Origin: Avoscillospira sp045579045
GTDB taxonomy: Bacteria > Bacillota > Clostridia > Oscillospirales > Oscillospiraceae
Direction: 5' to 3'
Assembly: GCA_045579045.1 (NCBI GenBank)
Contig: JAZNLL010000102.1
Coordinates: 1 to 24,443 of the forward strand
Length of the DNA stretch: 24,443 nucleotides
The notes below the pieces were generated by a model that made no database searches, was not told where the DNA came from, and was given only the letters and a program-made list of their open reading frames with translations. Made by a program: the position numbers and the translations under genes. This document shows, piece after piece, positions 1-7,199 of this stretch. Position 1 is the stretch's first letter. The number at the start of each line of letters is the position of its first letter.

Positions 1-2
1 AG

Positions 3-695
3 GAATTCCTTGGCGTACGGAAGTATCTGCCTGATGAACTGCCTCCTGCTGATACCGTTGGCTTGGTTACCGGTTTGGCATGGACTTCCGTAGGCGGTGA
101 AACGCTGGAGGTTGAAGTCAATGTGATGCCCGGTTCCGGCAAGCTGGAGCTGACAGGCAATCTTGGTGATGTGATGAAGGAATCTGTCCATGCTGCCATG
201 AGCTATATCCGTTCCAGAACGGAAAAACTCCATATTCCCGAGGATTTCTACAAAACAAAGGATATTCATGTTCATTTCCCGGAAGGCGCTATTCCCAAAG
301 ACGGTCCTTCTGCCGGCATTACCATCTGCACTGCTATGGTCTCTGCTCTGACCGGAGCGAAGGTCCGTCGGGATCTGGCTATGACCGGTGAGATCTCCAT
401 TCGTGGACGGGTTTTGGCCATTGGCGGTCTGAAAGAGAAGACCATGGCAGCCCTGCGCCATGGGATCAAGACGGTCATCATTCCAAAGGACAATTTGAAG
501 GATCTGGAGGAAATTGACCAGACTGTTCGCAGAGGCCTCAACTTTATTGCAGTTTCTCATGTAGATGATGTTCTGGATGCTGCTCTGGATATGGAGACAT
601 ACAGAGAAACGATTTCTTCGTCTGTACCGCAGGAAACTTCCTTGCCGGTAGCGCCTGAGCAAAAAAAGAGAAGAAAGACCGGTATCCGGCAGTAG
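3..695 (+). CDS. lon: Lon protease, C-terminal part (5' truncated by window edge)
   Basis: This is the ATP-dependent serine protease Lon, which degrades damaged and short-lived regulatory proteins in the cytoplasm. Only the last 230 codons are inside the window; the frame is open from base 3 and the gene begins upstream. What is visible is the P (proteolytic) domain. The catalytic serine lies in KDGPSAG (codon at 309-311) and the catalytic lysine in GGLKEK (codon at 432-434), spaced as in the family. The ATPase domain is outside the window. The tail after the protease domain is basic (KKRRK near the end). engB follows after 8 bases, and lon-engB (lonA-ysxC) is a known pair in Bacillus. A TTG at 63 is inside the conserved domain and is not a start. 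Confidence 0.96.
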   Translation, partial: EFLGVRKYLPDELPPADTVGLVTGLAWTSVGGETLEVEVNVMPGSGKLELTGNLGDVMKESVHAAMSYIRSRTEKLHIPEDFYKTKDIHVHFPEGAIPKDGPSAGITICTAMVSALTGAKVRRDLAMTGEISIRGRVLAIGGLKEKTMAALRHGIKTVIIPKDNLKDLEEIDQTVRRGLNFIAVSHVDDVLDAALDMETYRETISSSVPQETSLPVAPEQKKRRKTGIRQ

Positions 696-703
696 GTGAA
701 ACT

Positions 704-1288
704 ATGAACTTGCATAATGCTGAATTTATCCGCTCTGCTGCCAGTCTGGCAGACTGCCCGAAGGATCTTTTGCCGCAGATCGCCTTTGCCGGCAGATCCA
801 ATGTGGGTAAGTCTTCTGTGATTAACCGTCTTTTGCAGAGAAAGAATTTTGCCAGAGTTGGTGAGGCTCCCGGTAAGACCACCCATATCAACTATTTTTT
901 GATCGATAAAGCCATGTACTTGGTCGATTTGCCCGGCTATGGTTATGCCAAGGTGCCCAAGCACGAAAAAGAGCGCTGGGCAAAGCTGATCGAGAGTTAC
1001 TTTGCAGCTCCCGATTACATTACCCTCGGTGTGCTGATTGTGGATGCACGGCATAAGCCTACCGCCAATGACATTATCATGGCCAACTGGTTTCAGCAGT
1101 CCCAGCGACCCTATGTGGTGGTTGCCAACAAGATGGACAAGCTGAAGAAGTCTGAGATTGAAGGCAATCTCAAGACAATTCGCGAGACGCTTTCTCTGGA
1201 AGATGACATTCCTCTGATCCGGTTTTCCGCGGAAAAGGGCGAGGGCAGGGAAGAACTGCTCTCGTACATTCTGAAAACTGCTGAATAA
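704..1288 (+). CDS. engB: Ribosome biogenesis GTP-binding protein EngB (YsxC/YihA)
   Basis: EngB is a small essential TrmE-Era-EngA-type GTPase needed for late assembly of the large ribosomal subunit. The 194-residue length is normal. The G motifs are in order: G1 GRSNVGKS at residues 30-37, G2 threonine in PGKTT, G3 DLPGYG, G4 NKMD and G5 SAEKG near the C-terminus. The ATG at 704 is preceded by TAGGTGA, which overlaps the stop of lon. It is co-transcribed with lon and is the last gene before a hairpin terminator. Confidence 0.97.
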   Translation: MNLHNAEFIRSAASLADCPKDLLPQIAFAGRSNVGKSSVINRLLQRKNFARVGEAPGKTTHINYFLIDKAMYLVDLPGYGYAKVPKHEKERWAKLIESYFAAPDYITLGVLIVDARHKPTANDIIMANWFQQSQRPYVVVANKMDKLKKSEIEGNLKTIRETLSLEDDIPLIRFSAEKGEGREELLSYILKTAE

Positions 1289-1292
1289 TTGT

Positions 1293-1336
1293 CAAGGATA
1301 CTCTGCTAAAACAGCCGGGTATCCTTGCTATTTTTC
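1293..1336 (+). terminator. Rho-independent terminator after lon-engB
   Basis: A perfect 9-bp stem (CAAGGATAC at 1293-1301, GTATCCTTG at 1319-1327) has a 17-base loop and is followed by CTATTTTTC. It starts 5 bases after the engB stop. The downstream arm overlaps the -35 box of the next promoter. Confidence 0.8.
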
Positions 1337-1353
1337 TGAAAAGATGGTATACT
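1325..1353 (+). promoter_or_regulatory. Probable sigma-A promoter of the M50 protease-scpAB operon
   Basis: TTGCTA at 1325-1330 and TATACT at 1348-1353 are separated by 17 bases, with a TG one base before the -10 box (extended -10). The expected transcript start is near 1360, about 23 bases before the TTG start codon. The -35 box lies inside the 3' arm of the preceding terminator. Confidence 0.65.
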
Positions 1354-1382
1354 AATCAAAATATTATGAGGGAGTATGCCTC

Positions 1383-2078
1383 TTGGATGGAATTCTTTCC
1401 TGGTTAAAGCAATTGGAATTTGGGTTTCTCTTGGATACGTTCGGTGTTGTTCTCGCTGCGCTGCTGAGTATCACTGTTCACGAGAACTGTCATGGATCGG
1501 TTGCTTTCTGGCTGGGCGATGATACGGCAAAACGGCAGGGACGGTTGTCTCTAAACCCGCTGCGCCATGTGGATCTTATGGGTCTGGTGCTGATGACTCT
1601 GGCGCGATTTGGCTGGGCGAAGCCTGTGCCGATTGATGCAAGGCGATTCAGAAATCCAAAGCTTGGTATGGTTCTGACCGCGCTTGCAGGTCCAGTCAGT
1701 AATGTGCTTCTGGCATTCTTTGTAATGCTTGTACGCGCCGTTTGGCTGGCTGTTGTGCCGTTTGAACAGATGGGCACCCTGTTTCATCTGGTCCGCAGTA
1801 TTCTGGAGAACATTGCGGTCATTAGTGCCGGTCTGGCTGTATTTAATCTGTTTCCCATTCCTCCGCTGGATGGGTCGAAAGTCCTGTTTGCGGTTCTGCC
1901 GAACCGATGGTACATACAGCTTATGCGTTATGAGCGGTATGGCATGCTGCTTTTGATGGCCTTGCTCCTTTTAAACGTTCTGGATGTACCGCTGCTGTTT
2001 TTGAGAGGTGCACTTCTGGATGGTATATCTGCCATCACAGAACCTATTTTTTATTACATTGCCAACTGGCTGGTTTGA
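1383..2078 (+). CDS. Site-2 protease family (M50) membrane metalloprotease
   Basis: This is a polytopic membrane zinc protease of the compact S2P class (YwhC-like). Such enzymes cleave substrates within the membrane, but the substrate here cannot be told. The zinc motif HExxH appears as HENCH at residues 33-37 inside the first hydrophobic segment. The second motif, NPLRHVD, follows, and the metal-binding aspartate is in PPLDG (D163) of a later segment. The length is 231 residues. The start is TTG at 1383, chosen because GAGGGAG (1368-1374) is 8 bases upstream and the ATG at 1387 is out of frame. It heads the operon that runs into scpA 7 bases later. Confidence 0.9.
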   Translation: MDGILSWLKQLEFGFLLDTFGVVLAALLSITVHENCHGSVAFWLGDDTAKRQGRLSLNPLRHVDLMGLVLMTLARFGWAKPVPIDARRFRNPKLGMVLTALAGPVSNVLLAFFVMLVRAVWLAVVPFEQMGTLFHLVRSILENIAVISAGLAVFNLFPIPPLDGSKVLFAVLPNRWYIQLMRYERYGMLLLMALLLLNVLDVPLLFLRGALLDGISAITEPIFYYIANWLV

Positions 2079-2085
2079 GGTATCT

Positions 2086-2901
2086 ATGGAAGGTCCACAA
2101 TATCATCTGGACGGAGTCGTCCGTGCAAAGGCAGAGCATATGGAGGATTTTGACGGTCCTTTGGATGCGATACTGTTTTTGCTCAGTAAAAACAAAATAG
2201 AGATTCAGGACATCTCCATCACTTCCATTCTGGAACAGTATCTGGCCTATCTGGAAGAAATGAAACGAATGGATATGGAGATTGCCAGTGAGTTCATCGC
2301 CATGGCTTCTCATCTAATGCTGATTAAGACAAAAATGCTTTTGTCCAAAGCAGAGCAGGAAGAAGCCCTCAGCGAAATGGAACTTCTGATTCGCTCTCTG
2401 GAGGAACGGCAAAGAAAAGAAGCATTCCAGCAGGTGAAGACCAGTGTGGAATACCTTTCCGGCAGAAATGAGATCGGTATCGGTTTGTTCACGAAAGGTC
2501 AGGAACCTTTTCAGAGAGACCATACCTATCGGTACCAGCACGAGCCTTCCGATCTGATTCGAGCCATGACAGCTGTTGCAGAGCGCAGTGAAAGGGCATT
2601 GCCGCCTCCGACATCCAATTTTTCCGGCATTGTCGGTCGTGAACCTTATCCTGTTACGAAAAAGGCCGCCGAAGTGCTGAAGAAACTGCTGTCTCACGGT
2701 ATTTCGAAGTTTCTTAAGTTGTTCCGGGGCAACCGCTCCAGATCGGAGATCGTTGCAACGTTTTTGGCAGTTTTGGAACTGTGCCGTGTCCGTTCGGTAG
2801 AATTGGAAGGGGACACGGATGAAGATCTGGATGTCCGGTTTATTCAGATGCCGGAGGCACAAACTGATGAGGAAGGAGTGACGGAACTTGGAACAGAATG
2901 A
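2086..2901 (+). CDS. scpA: Segregation and condensation protein A (kleisin)
   Basis: ScpA is the kleisin that bridges the SMC heads and, with ScpB, forms the bacterial condensin acting in chromosome segregation. The N-terminal signature is intact: FDGPLDAILFLL, then the IQDISI and YLAYLEEM stretches. The C-terminal part has the winged-helix segment that ends in LFRGNRSRSEIVATFLAVLEL. I use the ATG at 2086, giving 271 residues, because GAGG lies 5 bases upstream and the conserved domain begins just after. An in-frame ATG at 2008 would add 26 residues that overlap the protease gene and look unrelated. The gene overlaps scpB by 14 bases. Confidence 0.95.
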   Translation: MEGPQYHLDGVVRAKAEHMEDFDGPLDAILFLLSKNKIEIQDISITSILEQYLAYLEEMKRMDMEIASEFIAMASHLMLIKTKMLLSKAEQEEALSEMELLIRSLEERQRKEAFQQVKTSVEYLSGRNEIGIGLFTKGQEPFQRDHTYRYQHEPSDLIRAMTAVAERSERALPPPTSNFSGIVGREPYPVTKKAAEVLKKLLSHGISKFLKLFRGNRSRSEIVATFLAVLELCRVRSVELEGDTDEDLDVRFIQMPEAQTDEEGVTELGTE

Positions 2902-3457
2902 TCTGCAGCGAGCCATTGTGGCTGTCTTATTTGCTGCCGGTGAACCGGTGGATGCCGGTCGTCTGTCTGTATCTTTGGAAGCGGATGAGGATGAGATTCA
3001 CCGTGAAGCGCAGGCACTGATGGATATGTTTGCCTTTAATCGCAGCGGTATCAGAATTCTGAAACTGGAAAATGCTTATCAGATGTGTTCTTCCGGTGAA
3101 ATGGCGGAGTTTGTTACAAAAACGCTGGAGACGAGAAAACCCCCGAAGCTGTCACCCTCTCAGCTGGAAGCATTGACCATTATTGCTTACTATCAGCCTG
3201 CAACCAAGGCTTACGTGGAGCAGCTCCGCGGTGTGGACAGCGCCTATTCCGTCAGCGCACTGCTGACGAAAAAGCTGATCGAGGAGTGCGGCAGACTCAA
3301 TGTTCCCGGCAGACCGATTCTCTATCGGACAACACCCGATTTTCTTCGGACTTTCGGCTTGAATTCTCTGGATGAACTGCCGGAGATTGAACTGATGAAT
3401 TTCAGCCGCAGACCGGAAATCCCGCAGGAAGAAACCGCTGAGGAAACAGCGCAATGA
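2888..3457 (+). CDS. scpB: Segregation and condensation protein B
   Basis: ScpB is the winged-helix partner that dimerises and binds ScpA in the SMC condensin. The 189-residue length is typical. The family core is visible as LSPSQLEALTIIAYYQPATKA followed a little later by GRPILYRTTPDFLRTFGLNSLDELPE. The start is TTG at 2888, supported by AAGGAG about 10 bases upstream inside the end of scpA; no in-frame ATG is nearby. The overlap with scpA suggests translational coupling, as expected for partners made in fixed ratio. The last bases overlap the next ATG. Confidence 0.96.
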   Translation: MEQNDLQRAIVAVLFAAGEPVDAGRLSVSLEADEDEIHREAQALMDMFAFNRSGIRILKLENAYQMCSSGEMAEFVTKTLETRKPPKLSPSQLEALTIIAYYQPATKAYVEQLRGVDSAYSVSALLTKKLIEECGRLNVPGRPILYRTTPDFLRTFGLNSLDELPEIELMNFSRRPEIPQEETAEETAQ

Positions 3458-4044
3458 TCGGCGGACTTATAACTGCTGCTGTTCTGTATTTGCTGCTGTC
3501 GATGAAGACCGGAATTCGTCTTCGTTGGGAAAGCGGCTCGGCAGTTTTGAAGGTTCGAATTGGTGCATTTAGATTCTCCTTGTCTTCCAATGAGAAGAAA
3601 ACTCCGAAGAACGAAGCTGTCTCTGCCCCGGGTGGCGGCGACAAAAATCGCGCTCCCGTGAAAAAATGGGTACGAGCATTGCTGGACAACTGGCGGTATG
3701 TTTTGGCTCTTGTCAGTAAGATTCTTAAGACTCCCAAACTGGATCTGCTTCGCATTTATGTTACCGTTGGCGGTGATGACCCGGAAGTGTGTGCGATGCG
3801 GTACGGTCAGATTTGTGCCGGTTTCAGCGCAGGTCTTCCGTTGGTGCAGAGACTGTTTTCTGTTGGAAAGCAGGATATTGACGTCTCCTGCAATTTTGAC
3901 CGGACTGGCACCGATATTCTGGGTGAGATCGAAGCAACGGTTCGTGTCTATGAGATTTTGGCACTGCTTGTCAGCGGCCTTGCGTTGCTGCTCAAGCTGT
4001 ATCGACATACAAAAACTTCTGAAAAGGCGGTGCAAAACCAATGA
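3454..4044 (+). CDS. DUF2953 family protein (YtfI-like)
   Basis: A 196-residue protein whose function is not established. A hydrophobic N-terminal segment (residues 1-16) is probably a membrane anchor. A basic, variable linker follows (about 45-75). The part from about 95 on carries the DUF2953-like pattern of beta-strand segments (YVTVGGDDP, then a glycine-rich amphipathic stretch), and a second hydrophobic segment lies near the C-terminus (about 165-182). The family call rests on this layout and on the next gene: in Bacillus subtilis ytfI (DUF2953) stands directly before ytfJ, as here. The start overlaps the scpB stop and the stop overlaps the ytfJ start, so the genes are tightly coupled. 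Confidence 0.75.
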   Translation: MIGGLITAAVLYLLLSMKTGIRLRWESGSAVLKVRIGAFRFSLSSNEKKTPKNEAVSAPGGGDKNRAPVKKWVRALLDNWRYVLALVSKILKTPKLDLLRIYVTVGGDDPEVCAMRYGQICAGFSAGLPLVQRLFSVGKQDIDVSCNFDRTGTDILGEIEATVRVYEILALLVSGLALLLKLYRHTKTSEKAVQNQ

Positions 4045-4439
4045 AACATCCCTTGCCTGATATGATGGGAAGCTCCATCGAAAAAATTAAAACTATGGCG
4101 GATGCCAATACCGTTATTGGTGAAGCCATTCATACACCTGACGGTGTGACCTTGATTCCTGTGTCCAAGGTAAAATACGGATTTGCCGGTGGCGGCACCG
4201 ATTTTGCCACAAAGGGCTATCCTGCAAACAAAGAAAATGCCTTCGGCGGCGGTACCGGAGCCAGCGTGTCCGTTACACCTGTCGCATTTCTGGTCATCAA
4301 GGGCGAAAGTGTACGTCTGCTGCCTGTGGCAGAGCCGGCTTCCAATTCTCTGGAACGCTTGGTGGAACTGCTGCCGGAACTGATTGATCAGGTTTCCGAA
4401 TTGCGGAAGCAGAAGAAGAGCGAAAAAACCGAAGTGTGA
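4041..4439 (+). CDS. ytfJ: GerW/YtfJ family sporulation protein
   Basis: GerW (YtfJ) is a small forespore protein that in Bacillus is needed for normal spore germination. The family hallmarks are present in 132 residues: an early GEAIHTPDGVTLIPVSKV segment, the glycine-rich GFAGGGTDF and FGGGTGASVSVTPVAFLVI, then a charged C-terminal helix. The ATG at 4041 overlaps the stop of the DUF2953 gene by 4 bases. Presence of this gene is one of the reasons to call the organism spore-forming. Confidence 0.92.
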   Translation: MKHPLPDMMGSSIEKIKTMADANTVIGEAIHTPDGVTLIPVSKVKYGFAGGGTDFATKGYPANKENAFGGGTGASVSVTPVAFLVIKGESVRLLPVAEPASNSLERLVELLPELIDQVSELRKQKKSEKTEV

Positions 4440-4465
4440 TATTATTGCTGTCCGCGGTTATACTA
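4437..4465 (+). promoter_or_regulatory. Possible forespore-sigma-type promoter before the carboxypeptidase gene
   Basis: The 40-base gap after ytfJ holds TGATAT (4437-4442) and, 16 bases on, TATACTA (4459-4465), preceded by GGT. This resembles sigma-G/sigma-F promoters (TGAATA, CATACTA). TATACT alone could also be a sigma-A -10 box, but I see no good TTGACA at the right distance. The match is weak, and the gene may simply be transcribed from the operon. Confidence 0.2.
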
Positions 4466-4479
4466 ACGGCGGTGATAAT

Positions 4480-5535
4480 ATGCGTTTGAAAATTTTAAGG
4501 ACGGTTGCCGGCTGCCTTGCTGCTGCCGTCCTTTTATCTATGCCGGCATTTGCTGAGCCGAAAACCTCTGCAGGAAGTACTGTTTTGCTGGATGGGACAA
4601 CGGGAAGAGTGCTCTACGCAGATCACGAGAATATCCAATCCTTGATTGCCAGTACAACAAAGATCATGACCGGGCTTCTGGTGGCAGAGGAATGTAATTT
4701 AAAAGCTGAGTATGCTGTTCCTAAAGAAGCGATCGGCATTGAAGGTTCGTCCATGCACTTGAAAGCAGGGGAAATCGTGACCGTGGAGGAATTGCTCTAT
4801 GGCATGATGCTTCATTCTGGAAATGATGCGGCTGCAGCGTTGGCTATGTATTGTTCCGGCAGCATAGAGGCCTTTGCTGAGAAGATGAACCGAAAGGCCG
4901 AGGAGCTGGGGCTGTCCGGAACCAACTATAAGAACCCCCATGGCTTGGACGAAAAAGAGCATTATTCGACTGCGATGGATCTTGCCCGCCTGACCGCCTA
5001 TGCCATGAACAACGCTGTTTTCAGAGAGGTTGTTTCAACGAAATCAGTCACCTTTGGGGAGAGAACGCTTACCAACCATAATAAGCTTTTGTGGCGATAT
5101 GAAGGGGCTGTAGGTGTTAAGACTGGCTATACGATGGCAGCAGGACGTATTCTCGTCAGTGCGGCAGAGCGTGAAGGCCGCAGATTGATTACTGTGACGA
5201 TTGATGATCGGAACGACTGGGCTGATCATGCCATGCTGTTTGATTACGGGTTCTCTTTCTATGATTTGCAAACGCTGGCAAATGCCGGGCAGATTATGGG
5301 TGAAGTTTGCGTGATTGGCGGTGCGGAAGATCGTGTACAGGCTGTGATAGCAGAGGATCTCGTTTGCTGCTTGTCAGAAGATGATGCAGCGGAATTGCTT
5401 GTGTACCTGCCTATGTTTGTTTACGCACCGGTATTGGCCGGTGAACAGGCGGGTTCTGTGTGCGTTACAATTGATGGTTCTGAATTTCAGACGATACCGC
5501 TTTACTGGAAATATTCTGTACCGGAGGAGGCTTAG
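4480..5535 (+). CDS. dacB: D-alanyl-D-alanine carboxypeptidase (peptidase S11, PBP5/DacB-DacF type)
   Basis: A secreted penicillin-binding protein that removes the terminal D-Ala of peptidoglycan stem peptides. From the ATG at 4480 (GGTGA just upstream) it has 351 residues. Residues 1-25 form a signal peptide ending in AFA before E26. The active-site motifs are complete: SxxK as STTK at 58-61, SGN at 113-115 and KTG at 214-216. A beta-rich C-terminal domain of the PBP5 type follows from about 255. An upstream in-frame ATG at 4384 would add 32 non-signal residues inside ytfJ and is rejected. Its place between scpAB and rluB resembles Bacillus dacB (spore cortex) more than dacF, but the symbol is by position only. 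The spmA-spmB pair that follows dacB in Bacillus is absent. Confidence 0.93.
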   Translation: MRLKILRTVAGCLAAAVLLSMPAFAEPKTSAGSTVLLDGTTGRVLYADHENIQSLIASTTKIMTGLLVAEECNLKAEYAVPKEAIGIEGSSMHLKAGEIVTVEELLYGMMLHSGNDAAAALAMYCSGSIEAFAEKMNRKAEELGLSGTNYKNPHGLDEKEHYSTAMDLARLTAYAMNNAVFREVVSTKSVTFGERTLTNHNKLLWRYEGAVGVKTGYTMAAGRILVSAAEREGRRLITVTIDDRNDWADHAMLFDYGFSFYDLQTLANAGQIMGEVCVIGGAEDRVQAVIAEDLVCCLSEDDAAELLVYLPMFVYAPVLAGEQAGSVCVTIDGSEFQTIPLYWKYSVPEEA

Positions 5536-5536
5536 C

Positions 5537-6259
5537 ATGGAACAGAGGTTGCAAAAGATACTATCTCAATATGGTGTAGCCTCTCGCAGACAGGCAGAAA
5601 AGTTGATCGAAGAAGGGCGTGTGACTGTGAACGGTTGTACGGCGGTTTTGGGCGCCTCTGCCGATGCGGAACATGATCAGATTGCCGTAGACGGTGTTGT
5701 TTTGGAATTTGCACCGGAATTGGTCTATTTCATGCTGAACAAGCCTCGCGGTTACGTGACAACCCTGCAGGATGAACAGGGGAGAAAAGACGTTTCTCAG
5801 CTGATGCAGGACTGCAGTTTCCGGGTTTGGCCGGTTGGGCGGTTGGATCTCAACTCAGAGGGACTGCTCCTCATGACCAATGATGGAGAATTGACCAATA
5901 TGCTCACGCATCCCAAAGGTGAAATCTCCAAGGTATATCACGTTTGGGTTAACGGTTTCTCGGAAGACAGTCTGAAAAAACTGACATCTTCCATTGAAAT
6001 TGACGGAAAGAAAACAATACCTGCAAAAGTCCGGGTCCTGAACCGGGAAAAAAGCACCATGCTGGAGTTTACACTCTTTGAGGGTAGAAACCGGCAGATC
6101 AGAAGACTCTGTGAGTCTGCCGGGATTACTGTCACACGTCTGAAGCGGGTGCAGGAGGGCAGTCTCGGCTTGGGTGAGTTACCCGTAGGTAAGTGGAGAC
6201 GGTTAACTGCAAATGAAGTGCGTAATTTGAAAGATCATGAAGGATTTCCTTCAAAATAG
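5537..6259 (+). CDS. rluB: Ribosomal pseudouridine synthase, RsuA/RluB/RluE/RluF family
   Basis: The enzyme converts uridine to pseudouridine in rRNA, most likely position 2605 of 23S rRNA if it is RluB as its context suggests. An N-terminal S4 RNA-binding domain (about residues 1-60, beginning MEQRLQKIL) precedes the catalytic domain. The catalytic aspartate is D104 in GRLDLNSEG. The RNRQIRR motif lies near residue 187, then the conserved arginine-rich tail. The start is the ATG at 5537, with GGAGGAGG at 5523-5530 and one base after the preceding stop. The 240-residue length is normal. Homologues in Bacillus (ypuL) also lie downstream of scpAB. It is the last gene of the operon; I see no clear terminator after it. 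Confidence 0.93.
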   Translation: MEQRLQKILSQYGVASRRQAEKLIEEGRVTVNGCTAVLGASADAEHDQIAVDGVVLEFAPELVYFMLNKPRGYVTTLQDEQGRKDVSQLMQDCSFRVWPVGRLDLNSEGLLLMTNDGELTNMLTHPKGEISKVYHVWVNGFSEDSLKKLTSSIEIDGKKTIPAKVRVLNREKSTMLEFTLFEGRNRQIRRLCESAGITVTRLKRVQEGSLGLGELPVGKWRRLTANEVRNLKDHEGFPSK

Positions 6260-6270
6260 ACGGTGACCTC

Positions 6271-6299
6271 TTGCAAAAACATCTGCAAAACAGTATATT
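6271..6299 (+). promoter_or_regulatory. Sigma-A promoter of the rpiR-cmk-plsC-ispH/S1 operon
   Basis: TTGCAA at 6271-6276 and TATATT at 6294-6299 are exactly 17 bases apart. The expected start is near 6306, leaving a leader of about 27 bases that contains the AGAGGGAT ribosome-binding site of the first gene. Confidence 0.75.
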
Positions 6300-6332
6300 G
6301 AATACAAGAGCCTAAGAAAAAAGAGGGATCAC

Positions 6333-7199
6333 ATGGCAACGGATATTCTTTCTACGATACATAACCGCATGACCGGGTTTTCAAAGGGTCAGAAGCGGAT
6401 TGCTAATTTTATTACAGCTTCCTACGATAAGGCTGCTTTTATGACGGCCAGTAAGTTGGGAAAAATGGTCAATGTTTCCGAATCCACCGTTGTACGTTTC
6501 GCAGTGGAACTCGGCTTTGACGGTTATCCCAGTATGCAGAAAACGCTGCAGGAAATGGTTCGCACGAAACTGACTGCGGTTCAGAGAATTGGTGTGGACA
6601 ATGACCGATTTGGCGGACAGGATGTGGTGTCTACGGTTCTTCATTCTGATATGGAAAGTATCCGTATGACAAATGAATCGCTGGATCGATCTGCCCTCAA
6701 TTCTGCTGTCGAAGCCATCTGTAAAGCAAAAAATATATACATTGTCGGTGTGCGATCCTCCGCGGCCATTGCGACATTTATGAACTTCTATTTCAGAAAT
6801 ATTTTCGACAATGTCCGATTGGTTGAGTCTACAGCAACCAGCGAAATGATGGAGCAGATGTCCCATGTCGGTGCAGGTGACGTGGTCATCGGTATCAGCC
6901 TACCCAGATATTCCAGCCGCACAGTCAAGGTTTTGGAGTTTGCCCGTGATTCCGGTGCAGAGGTTGCCGTGATTACGGATTCTCTGGATGCACCTGCAGC
7001 CAAGATCGCAGGCTATACGCTGACAGCAAAGAGCGGCATGGTCTCTGTGGTGGATTCTCTGGTTGCACCCATGAGCATTGTAAATGCACTCATTGTGGCA
7101 ATTGGACGTAGAAAAGAACAGGAATTCTCCAGAATTTTCGAGAATTTGGAAAAAATCTGGGCAGAATATGAGGTTTATGAAGGACTTGAAGAGACATAA
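6333..7199 (+). CDS. MurR/RpiR family transcriptional regulator
   Basis: A DNA-binding regulator that senses a phosphosugar-like ligand. The N-terminal RpiR helix-turn-helix is clear (residues 1-77; recognition part VSESTVVRFAVELGFDGYP). The SIS sugar-isomerase-like domain follows from about 125 to 255 (AKNIYIVGVRSS..., then GDVVIGISLPRYSSRT, then VAVITDS). The length of 288 residues is normal. AGAGGGAT is 5 bases before the ATG. It stands first behind the operon promoter and its end overlaps the flavoprotein gene. No sugar-use gene is adjacent, so the ligand and targets are unknown; autoregulation of the housekeeping operon behind it is possible. Confidence 0.93.
   Translation: MATDILSTIHNRMTGFSKGQKRIANFITASYDKAAFMTASKLGKMVNVSESTVVRFAVELGFDGYPSMQKTLQEMVRTKLTAVQRIGVDNDRFGGQDVVSTVLHSDMESIRMTNESLDRSALNSAVEAICKAKNIYIVGVRSSAAIATFMNFYFRNIFDNVRLVESTATSEMMEQMSHVGAGDVVIGISLPRYSSRTVKVLEFARDSGAEVAVITDSLDAPAAKIAGYTLTAKSGMVSVVDSLVAPMSIVNALIVAIGRRKEQEFSRIFENLEKIWAEYEVYEGLEET

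Noticed and set aside
2008..2085. The longer scpA start at 2008.
   Set aside because: It adds 26 residues that overlap the protease gene without family similarity; the ATG at 2086 has a proper ribosome-binding site.
6236..6256. A small inverted repeat (GAAGGA/TCCTTC) at the end of rluB considered as a terminator.
   Set aside because: The stem is 5-6 bp, it lies within the coding sequence, and no T tract follows.
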